NCBI RefSeq assembly: GCF_014905175.1
Contig: NC_057789.1
Span: 13,816,876-13,880,875, forward strand
Source: Aphidius gifuensis
Lineage: Eukaryota > Arthropoda > Insecta > Hymenoptera > Braconidae
Length of the DNA: 64,000 nt
Direction: 5' to 3'
Part shown: piece by piece, positions 45,401 through 57,400 of the stretch
Layout of the letters: each line of letters begins with the position of its first letter
How positions within the stretch are numbered: position 1 is the first letter of the stretch
The notes under the pieces: model-generated
What the model was told of the DNA's origin: nothing
The model's database searches: none
Seen by the model: only the letters and a program-made list of their open reading frames with translations
Translations under genes and position numbers: made by a program

Positions 45401-48400
45401 TCAACTTTAAAATTACATTGCCAAGGATCCGTCTATAGCAATCAGTTTTCGTCCATGAGAATTGTACGAGTATCCACTATTACCTGCAACTACAAAGCAA
45501 AACTGGAGTGTGAAAACTTCAACACAATTGGAAAAACCAAGATACATAATATTAGGCTTCCAAACAGGACCAAAAACTTCTGTAACAAACAATTCAAGTG
45601 TTTTTGATCATTGTAACTTGCGTGATGTTGAGCTGTTTTTAAATTCACAATCATATCCTTATGAAAATTTGAATATTAATTTCGCTCATAATCAATTCTC
45701 ATTATTATATGATATGTTTGCATATTTTCAAGCTTATTACTATTACACAGAAACACCACAACCATTATATACAAGACTCTTGGCATATCATAAATATTAT
45801 TTGGTGGATAATCTGATGTGTCAAATCTTTTCAAACTTTCTTTCATTTTTTCATAAATATCAGGAACTTTAAAATTAAAAATGAGTGAATCAGTATCCAT
45901 GTCAAGTGTTTTGACATCATTGTGATTGAATTTTTAGTGTTCCGTAGGACACTTATGTTTTCACTTTTCGTGTGACTTATTGTTATTTCGCGATGAAAAT
46001 AAAAGTTCTAAATCGAATTGGCTTTTACGATGCCCATTATGTTCCATTTTTTTTGAGCAATCATCATATACATTTTCAATTTTTAGGCTCTATTAGATTT
46101 AATATTCCCATTTTCTGACAGGGCCCAATTCCAAATATTGACCGATCAATTACGGCAATGTTTCAATCGACGACGCTTCATCTGTAGACTTTACGATATT
46201 TTTTTGAAATTTTTTGGTCGTTTATTTTTTTTCTATTTAACAAAAGGTAGTGTCAGAATTTGTTTTTGCAACATATTTTTTGAACCGCTCAACCGAATTA
46301 GTTGATGTTAAATGAAATTATTGTTTTTTTTTTTCGCCAAAAACAATCATCATATTTTTTTTTACTTTTCGGGCTTTATTAGATTTAATATTCTTATTTT
46401 CTGACAAGGCCCAATTCGAAGTATTGACCGATCAATTTTGGTATTATTTTAATCGACGACGCTTCATCTGTAGACTTTACGATATTTTTTTGAAATTTTT
46501 CTGTCCTTTTTTTTTTATTTTTATTAAAGAAAATGTAGTGTCAGAATCGGTGCAACTGGTTACTATATTTTTAATTCGAAAATCCTACGGAACACTTAGG
46601 GTGCATCTTGGGGGACTTGACGATATTTTTTTTTTTAATATGCTTGTAGTAAAAATCATAGATCCAGATTTTTGAAAGATCTAGTATTGTAAATCCAGAA
46701 TAAATTGGTTTATTGAAAATTATTTTAACTCTTGACATTTCTATAATTGTAATGTCATCTTTATAAATTAAGCAGCTGTGAAAATTTGGTTTCACTCTTA
46801 GTGATGTTGCTTCATAGCGACCTTTTCATTTTGTCACTATTTTAACATCTTTTTCTATTCTTACATTTTGCATTGTTTTACCATACACACTGTTGTTCAT
46901 CAATTTGAAAAAATTTTTTCTAAAATCTGTGGTCACTTGCTGACGCATACCCGTATTAAGATCAATATATTTTTTCAGCCATGATCTTTGTTTAAATTTC
47001 AATGTCCGATGAATTTGGTTCAACTCCATGCCAAGACCCAAATATAGTTTTAAATTTCTATAATGTCCAAATCTACTTCCAAGATATATCCAATTTCAGC
47101 TTCATCAGATATAATTGTCACATCAATATTCAAATTATCTTTCCACTGGAAACCTCCATAAGGCAAATATTGACTCATGCCAGCACGATATAAATTATTC
47201 ACATCAAAATACATGATGTATGATTCTTCTTCTTCTGGATTATATTTTTCACCCATATACCGGTTGTTGGCTTTTGCGTATTAGTTCATACATTGTGCAA
47301 CACTACCTCGAATTCCTTTCTCAATGAAAAGATGCATTGCTGGATCCGTCAAAAGTTCTAGTTTCACTCCTGTATATTTTAACATTGCATCAAATTCTAG
47401 ACCTGGTGCAGTAAAATAATGGAGTGCATCTAGACTGTATGTTGATAAACAGCTTACACGAAAATTTTCGAAAAATATCAGCCATTAAAAGCACATCAGT
47501 TTTCAAATATAAATCTTAATGCTGGAAACTATTGCGTATACATTTATTTTCAAATTGTTGAGCTTTTCAAATTTTGGTATGTCACGCAACTTTATTGGAA
47601 AAGATAATCCATCATATGATAACACTGTACTGAAATGTGGATATGATGCAACACGACACACATTTTCTTGAGCAGGATGTAAAGCTGCAGTCACACACCA
47701 CAAAAAACAAAAATGATCTTTATTTTCTATATTTAAAACTGCTCTTTTTTTTAAATATCATCAGGCAATATTGTTTTTTTTTTTTTCTTCAAAAAGAATA
47801 ATCAATAAAAAAAAACAACAACAACAAATTCGTCCCGTTTCAATTTCCTTTTCGTCGAATCCAAAAACCTTTTGTCTTTTTTTTTTTATTTATTTGTTTT
47901 TTTTCACGGTTACCCATTTCTAATCTTTATCTTGATATTAAATATTGAATATTTTTTAGATTTTCATGTTTTAGTATATATACATTCAATATCGTGAAGA
48001 CATATGTTCGAAATAGTTTGAACAAAAAATTTTATTATTTATGAATAATTTGGAAATTCTAATGAATAAATGGAAATTTTGATTTTTTCCCCCGTTAATA
48101 ATTCAAGAAAATACAGGTGTTATGAAAAAAAAAAATATTTTTTAACAAATTCAGCTTATTTTATTTTATAATCAAAAAATGGTATTTTTTTGAATAAAAA
48201 AACATGAATCGATGATAGATTTTTATGCGTAAAAGATGTATTAAAATTCACGTTTCGCATTCGGAACCGTGATGTTCTACTGTAAATAACCACATTTTTT
48301 CTTTTTTAATTTTCTATTATTCATTCTATTAGTCAAAGATTACGACTTAATTATATGCGTTAAATATTTCCTTCTTGACTGATTTTGGTATCATATCTTT

Positions 48401-51400
48401 TTGTATCTCAAAAATTGATAAATATCAATATAAAATAAAATTACTATAATCACACAATTAGTGGGGATTTCGAATACTTGACTCTTCTTTTTGTAAAAAA
48501 AACTGTCTCTTTTTTTGTTCAGATTACATGTATATCATTCATTTGATAAATAAAAATGTCTATGGAAAAGCAGTAGCTAAGGAAAGTAGCTAAGAAATTA
48601 CAGTTGCCAAAAAAATTTTATTTTAAGCAACAATATTTTCTTAAAACATCTATCTTTGTCAACATTTATTCTTTAGCTACATCTTTTCCTTAGCTACTGC
48701 TTTTCCTTGGAAATTTTTATTTTATAAAAATAAAATTACATGTATACCCTAACAGTACGACCCAACCCGTTTTGTCAGTTGGAATCGGGTTATTTTAGGG
48801 TTAAGTTTTTCTAAGGTTTGTTCGTGGTTGGATAACTGTTACCTGACGGTTGTAATGTGCGTAAAGACAACCGTCTCTAACCGCGTTGTGTAATGGTTAT
48901 TCTAAGGTTATATGAACCGAAGACCAATTTGCTGTAACCGTTATTTAACCGTTCAATAACTTCGGTTGGATTTCGGTTACTTCGAGGTTGCCACAACGAT
49001 ATGACCCAATCAGTCTCGTGGATTGGAATCAGGTTATTCTGAGGTTTGAAGTTTTTATAGGGTTTGTTTGTGGTTGGATTACATCTACTAATCCGACATA
49101 TCCCTGGTAGAAATATTTCTCCGCCATGACTCCGGCATTACTTCGTTTTTAGCCCATTTCCGGAGAAATTACTTCGGCATAAAGTTGTGGGCGGAAAAAT
49201 TACTCCGGCATGAGATTGATGGCGGAGAAATTTTTCTGGCATGAGATTGAAACTAGAAGTCTTTTTTTCATCGGTTGAATATTTTCATGATATGACAATC
49301 TATTCTTTTGTGATCTTTTGATTCATGGAGAACCATATACAACCTCGCACATACAAATACTTAATTACAAAAAAAAATTGTCAAGTTCCATACTTCCATC
49401 AGACATTTATAATCCAATACATATTTGATCACCGCTTGTTACATAATTGTTAGGCGTTTCTTTCCACGGCGAATGCCTGCCAGAAATACCACCTCCACTG
49501 CTCACCGTCATTACTCCTATTGACTCCTAATGCGCCACTGTAACACGTACACATATATATATAAGAGTAGTGACGTTGAGCAGTATGGTGAGCAGTAGTC
49601 CGCCGTCAAAGAAAGCCCCTATCAATAACAATAAATAAAATACATGTAATTTTATTTTAAAAAAATGAAAATGTCCAAGGAAAAGCAGTAGCTAAAGAAA
49701 AAATGGAGCTTCCCTAACGGTACGACCCAACCCCTTATGAACCGTTATTAAACGGTCGTCTCAAGGTTGGAATGTGCGCAAAAAAAACCGCAAACAAACC
49801 GTTTTTAAACCTAAATATAAACAAAGTAGAACTAACCGTTAATTGACCGTTGATAAACCTTGTTCAAACCCAAATATTTTAGAATAAAATAACTAACCAG
49901 AAAGTAACTATTCGGGTCAGCATTTATGGTTTACTCATAGTTTATTTAGAGTTTGTTAGTGGTTCGTTAGCAGTTAATTCAACTCAGTTTATTTGTGGTT
50001 GGTTAGCGGTTTTTCAGCGGTTAATTATCTGATTATATATCACAATAAAAAAAAGATGTGTGTTATTGTACGCACAGGGAAGTGAAACTTCTTTAGTAAT
50101 TCTAATAAATAGTAATTGAAAGATCTCTCGTTGCATTAATATATTTTTGACTAGTTGTCTTTTTCGCTCTCCTTCCGAGTAAACTATTATGTTCATTCAG
50201 TCATTAACAATTATGATAGAAATTTTTAAATTTATTGATTAGTTATAATATTAAGGTTCTATGTAAATGAAATTCTAATTCAAAAACTTAACACAGAATA
50301 TTATAATTTATATATATAAATGTGAAAATGAAAAACTTTGTTGCTAATGTTCTTAGCAACTACCGAACCGATCATTGCGATTTTTTCTTTAAATCAAAGA
50401 GCTTATCACGGAGATCGTGATAGGCGTTTATTCGATTTCATATCTTAATAAACAACCGAATTATTATTTATTATAAATAATAGCCTGTTACGCGGCAGAG
50501 GCAACAGGCGGCGCTTTGGTAGTGGGTGCTTTACACTTATACAATCACAGAGGTGGAAAAAGAGAGAGAACGCACTATAGTCCTAAATGATTTATCAATA
50601 GAAAATGTGTAATAAAATGAAAATGTTAACGTTCAAAATAATGAAATTCAGTCCATCAGTACATAATAATTTCTTTGTTGGATAACCTTGAATTAGATTT
50701 CCTATTCTGTTTTGAATGATAATGAAAATGACAACGCGATATTATTTAATAGATATCATCATATTAATATATGATTAATTGAATACATTATTAATTCATT
50801 CAAAAAATTGAAAAACAAAATTCCATTCAAATAATTAAGGTTGAAAGTAAACCCCATCGTCAAACAAAGTTTGGATCCAATAGTATGTAATCCGCATTGT
50901 AAAGAAAAACAAACTGATAATTAAAAAATAGTAGTAGTAAAAATTTTTTTAATGACAAGCGTAAATATGTATTCTGCCCCTATTCTTATATGTGTTGAAG
51001 TTGTCAACTTTGACATTCATTATCTAAAAAAAAAACTAGCAGGAAAATTAAAAAAAAATAAACTTTTATTTGCCACCAAAAAATCGAAAATTAAGTAACG
51101 GGAAATTTATTTAACTTTCAACCTCAAGTTTGGAATAGGAATATTATTTAGAGCTAGCAAGTATTTAATTCTTTTAAACAAATGATAACATCTCTGAAAT
51201 TGTAAAAATAATCCCAAGCAAAGCCAAATTAAAAATAATCTCAGCAACTACCCAACCGATCATCATGATTTTTTTTTTAAATAAAAGAGCTTATCTCGCA
51301 GATCGTTATAGGCGTTTATTCAATTTCCTATCTTAATAAATAACCGAGTTATCAATTATAGCCCGTTACGCACCCAAGTCAACAAGCGGCGCTTCGGTAG

Positions 51401-54400
51401 TGGCTGCTATGCACTTATAGATACAATCACAGAGTTGAAAAGAGAGATAACGCCCTATAGTCCCAAATGATTTATCTATTTGCGTTTTAACATAATCAAA
51501 AAATTGAAAAAAAATTAACAATAATATTTTTAAACTAACTGTGTATTAAAATAAAAGTATTTTTAACGTTAAGAATAATAAAATTCAGTCAGTGAGTACG
51601 TACTAATTTATTTAATGGATAACCTTGATTTAGATTTTCCATTAATTCTGTCTTTAATGATAATAAAAATGGCAGTGCGAAATTATTTAATAATTATCAT
51701 TATACCGTATTATTTCATTCAAAAAAAGTTAATTTTATTCAAATAATTAAGGTTGAAAGTAAATTCCATTGTCTAACAAAGTTTGGGTCCGAGAGAGGTA
51801 TTCTACATATGGTTATAGAAAATATTCTCAATGCCCCCCTGTCCAAAGTATAACCACTATACTATCAGGTTCTTAGGAGTATATGTGTCTGTAATCTATC
51901 TGGATAGACACACACATACTACTACAGCAGAGAAACAAGGAACAGCACCATTTAAAATTATATGTCCACTGAATCCCTAGGAGAAAAGGGATCTATAACT
52001 GCTTTAATAATCCGTATTGTTAAGTAGATCAAATTGATAGTTGACTCAGCAATAATTGATGGAAATTCTTCCAACTACAAGCGTTAATATGTGTTCTGTA
52101 CCTATTCCTAGGTGTTGAAGTTTCCAGTTTTGATATCAATTATCTAAAAAAAAAATGAGCACGAAAATTCTGGAAAATTCATCGGAATAGATTATTTTTC
52201 CGGCTTTCATTTGCAACCAAAAAATCGAAAATTGAATAACGGAAATATATTCAACTCTCAACCGTAAGTTGGGAATATTATTTCAAGCTAGCTAGCTCCA
52301 ATTTTTTTGAAACAAATGATAACATTCAAAAATTGTCAAAATAATCCCGAGCAAAGACGGGTTAATCAGCTAGTTTTATATAAATATTTATTTATTGAAC
52401 AACTAGTCAGCCGAACACTTCTATTACTATTTCATGTATACTTTTTATTTTATGTATATATATTCATGAAATACTGAGTTTTTTCAGTTGCTCTTTTATC
52501 TTCAGGATTTTTGTCGGGATGATGTCTTTTAATATTTTCCCGATATATCAACTTTAGATGACTTAAGCTTCGAATATTATTGAATATTGAGTCAATTTCA
52601 GCCTCGTAATCTGACATGTTACAGCCTGAAAAATATAAATAAAATCAATACAAATTATAATGGAAATAAATTTGATTTTAATTTAGTAGCTATCTCCTCA
52701 ATATTTGAATAAAAAAAAAAAAAAAAAAACAAAAAGAACTATTTGATGTTAAAAAAATTTAATGTCAAATATTGATCGATTTTTTCAACATCTTTTTTAT
52801 GAGCGAATTAACGACAAACACATGATAGTGCATCATCGCCGCCACCACCACCACCGTGTATTTGTTCTATTATGATTGCTGTTGTTTATGTATGATCAAT
52901 ATTGTTGTTGTTATTTTGATTTCCACTTGGTACATCATTTATTAAATTATTATTTACTCCTGTTGTTGTTGTTTCATTGAATAATTCAATATTTAATCAT
53001 CTGTTTCATTTTTTTGTCCTTTACAAATTCATTCAAGATTTTGAATTTATTTCGATTATGACAAGCTCGATCATAACAAGCACAAGCACTTGAATAACCA
53101 CTATCTTGTGTGTTATTTGATAATTGGACAGATTCATTTCAAATAGTCATTATTTGTTTAAAAATATTATTATAACTACCAGTACAAGTCTCATGAAAAT
53201 TACTAGACATTGGTATAGGATCTGGTCGTATTTTAAATTTTACTGATTTAGGATTACCAGTACATTTATCACATGTTTCTAATAATATTTCAATGTCATT
53301 AATTGTCTCTCGAAATCCTATACAATCTAAATTACCATCTTTGCTATCTTTACGTTCGCGTGGTACCATATTTTATCCACATATTATTTATTGTTGTCCG
53401 GTATTGTGATTATGATGTTGCTGTCATATTATGTCAAGCACTTAAATAACCACTATCTTGTGTATTAATTGTTTATTTAACAGATTTATTTTAGATACTC
53501 ATTATTTGTTTAAAAATATTATTATAACGACCAGTACAAGTCTCATCAAAATTATCAGACATTGGTATAGCACCTGGTCGTATTTTAATTTTTACTGATT
53601 TAGGATTACCAGTACATTTGTCACATTTTTCTGATAATATTTCAATGTCATTAATTGTTTCTTGAAATCCTATACAATCTAAAATACCATCTTTACTATC
53701 TTTACGTTCACGTGGTACCACATTTCATCCACATATTATTTATTGTTGTTCGGTATTGTGATTATGATGTTGCTGTCATATTATGTCAAGCACTTGAATA
53801 ACCATTATCTTGTGTATTATTTGTTTATTTAACAGATTAATTTTAAATACTCATTATTTAATAAAAAAAAAAATATAATAAATTATATATTGTATATAAT
53901 AAAAGTTTTAACTTTAATATTCACCTTTGTCTTTTTAATCTTTCATGAAACTAAAATTTTGAAACAAATTTTAAACAAATTTTTTCGTATCGTTGTCAAG
54001 GGAATAAATAAATAAAACAAGATAAAAAATAATTTAAAATTACTCACCTTCATACCGTTACTTTCGTTGCATCCATCTTTTGTTTTTTTTTTTTACTGCC
54101 CATTCTAAAGAAGTTTCACTTCAAAAATGACTGTATAAATTCGTTTATATTGAAAATAATCTAAAAATATGCATAAATAACAAGGTTTCAATAATAATTT
54201 ATCATTTCAGTCATATAAATATGGTTACAACATACAATATTGTATATAGACGATACAAATGAAAAATACATAAAAAGAACAGAAAAAAATAGAGCGATAG
54301 AAAAATTCTATAATTATGGATGTATATATTCAGAATCTCCAGAATTTATTTCGGAATCTCCCATAGATTGATTTCTCAAAGGACCTTCTTCTTTCCGTCC

Positions 54401-57400
54401 GCTTCTAACTGGTGATTCCTCATCACTAGAACCACTTACATGTGGATAACATAAACTTATTAAAACACATGCTGATGTTCTTGACGTAAATTAATCACCA
54501 GATGCCAAACGTTGTATACCAATGGAACAAAATGATCTTCAAGATATGCTGGACTGTGTTGACTTGCAATATTACGCGACAATTCAACTGCTTTGTCACG
54601 TACAACTGCTTCTTCAACAGCTGCCAATGCTTCAAGTGGTGGCTGAAATTCATTATTTTCAATTACAATTGATGTAAATGAATACATCGATAAGTTTATT
54701 ATTGTCTGACTTATTTACTTGAATGTAATATTTTATTTTATTTTTTTTTCTTTTTTTTTTGACGTTTAAATAATATTTTTTCAAGTAGATGATTGATTTT
54801 ATGAAAAAAAACAAAAAATCAAATTAACGTTAAAGTGAGTATGTTAGTTTTTTCATTTAAACATATGAAAAACAAACCTAAAGTTTGCTTGTATTTATTT
54901 TTTATTAATTAATCAACCCGGGAAAAAATTAGACGATCGCCAACGATCGTTGAAGATGTCATATTTGTCCACATCTTTGTCGATCGCCGTCGATCGCTAT
55001 CGATCAGAATCGAACGCTGTCGATCGCTATTGATCTACAACAATTTACAGAAAAATAGACAAATTATAATAATTATTAGCTTATTCTGGAAAATTTATCA
55101 TAATTATAATATACTCAGGAATATTTTTTTTTTTTTATTTAAATTAAGGCCGTAGAATCATATTTGTCTATTTTTCTGTAAATTGTTGTACATCGATAGC
55201 GATCGACAACGATCGACGGCGATCGACAAAGATGTGGACAAATATGAAATCTTCAACGACCGCTGACGATCGTTGGCGATCGTCTAATTTTTTCCCGGGA
55301 AGCTATATAGTCTAATCAATAATGTTAAATTGTTGAATGTCAATTTAAATAATTATCGTTTTTTTTCAAACACTTACCAATAAACAATAAACATGATCAA
55401 GTCCACCTACGAGTGGTATGAATGTTACAAGTTGTTCAGCGAGTGCCAATTGAATTTCATCTCCATCATACATTGTCCACTTCAAAAAAGGCATCAACTC
55501 ACTACGAGTACGTTCAGCACCAAGTGCCAAGGCAATCGTTGGAAGTTTTTCGATTGAATTAAACCGCAGCTATAAAATAAAAATATATTTATTAATTGAA
55601 ATAAAATAAATTCTTTATCATATTTACATCTTAAACAATCGTTTTAAACAATTGTCGATCAACTGATATGATGAAATTAATAAAAAAAAACCGCAGTAGT
55701 TGTAACCTCACTGTTACAAATACTTGCTGACTAAGATCAAGCTGTTTTTTTTTCAAACATAAAAAACTTTGGTACTATTTTCAAAAATAATAATTATTGT
55801 ACTTACTCGTAAATTTTCATTTTATAATTCATCTATCAAAACTGCAATTGGATAAAGGCTGTCGTTGGTTGATGAGTCGGCTGCTGCCATTATTTCCTCA
55901 ACCACAAATTTATCCAAGCGAAATATATTTATTCTCACTGTTTTAGTATAAGCCTCGGGCACAATATTGCTTTTTTTTATTATTTTATTTGTTTATTTAT
56001 ATGAGTTTCTATTGCCTTATACACTAGGGCACAACACTCTAACTTTTTTCTTTTTACAAAATAATGTATAAAAACAGTCTACGTTGCTTCCATCGATTGA
56101 TAGGGGCTTTCTTTGACGGCGGACTACTGCTCACCGTACTGCTCAACGTCACTACTCTTATATATATATGTGTACGTGTTACAGTGGCGCATTAGGAGTC
56201 AATAGGAGTAATGACGGTGAGCAGTGGAGGTGGTATTTCGTCGTGGAAAGAAACGCCTAACAATTATGTAACAAGCGGTGATCAAATATGTATTGGATTA
56301 TAAATGTCTGATGGAAGTATGGAACTTGACAATTTTTTTTTGTAATTAAGTATTTGTATGTGCGAGGTTGTATGTGGTTCTCCATGAATCAAAAGAACAC
56401 AAAAGAATAGATTGTCATATCATGAAAATATTCAACCGATGAAAAAAAGACTTTTAGTTTCAATCTCATGCCAGAAAAGATCCACCGCCATCAATCTCAT
56501 GCCGGAGTGATTTCCCCATCATCGATCTCGTGTCGGAGTAATCCCCCCCCCATCCATCAATCTCATGCCAGAGTAATTTTTCCGCCAACAACCTTACGCC
56601 GAAGTAATTTCTTCGGAAATGGGCTAAAAATGAAGTAATGCCGGAGTCATGGCGGAGAAATATTTCTACCAGGGATATGTCGGATTAGTAGATGTAATCC
56701 AACCACAAACAAACCCTATAAAAACTTCAAACCTCAGAATAACCTGATTCCAATCCACGAGACTGATTGGATTTTGAGAGAGTGAATTGTTGAGAGAGTG
56801 AATCATTGAGAGAATGAATTGTTGAGAGAGTGCTTTGAGTTGATGAATAATTGAATCAGCATAATGACGGTAAATTAGAACTGAATGGATTTTGAGAAAG
56901 TGAATCGTTGAGAGAGTGAATCATTGAAAGAGAGAGAGAGAGAGAGAGAGAGTGTGAGTGTAGTGCAGCCATGTTTCGTAGTGTAAAGCGTCTATATCTC
57001 TCCAGCGGCAGCAAAAGTCCCAACAGAAATTTGAAATGGAGAATGTGTGTGAGCCAAGTATGTATGAGTGTAGGGCGACCATGTTTTGGTAGTGCTAGTG
57101 TTCAAGTCAGGCTCTGTATGTTATTATATACGAACATTATTTTATAAACAACCTTTATTATCATAAACAACCCCTATTATTCCAAAATTGATATTAATGG
57201 AAAATTATTGTTATAAACAACCCTTATTATAAACAACCTATGATTAGAATATCGTTATTATCTTAAACAATTACTATTCACTTGTTATTTCATGAGAAAA
57301 TTTTCTCATATACCCATGTATTTAAAAATTCAATTAATTTTTTTATTATTAAATGACTTTACTCTTTGTTTTATTATTTTTATATTATATACTACTGTAC

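Larger units (their letters stand above)
39645..47750. mobile_element. Maverick/Polinton relic 2, inside the IR intron
   Basis: This is the more complete of the two relics. Left to right it carries: integrase (-), fibre-like (-), DUF8207-like (-), packaging ATPase (-), PLA2-type (+), adenain-like protease (+), penton-like (+), a small basic ORF (+), major capsid (+) and DNA polymerase (-). All have stops or frameshifts. The capsid gene is fused tail-to-tail with a truncated polymerase at about 45780. The right end stops inside the polymerase N-terminus. Terminal inverted repeats are not visible. Orientation blocks diverge from 42530-42695, which probably held a two-way promoter. Confidence 0.85.
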
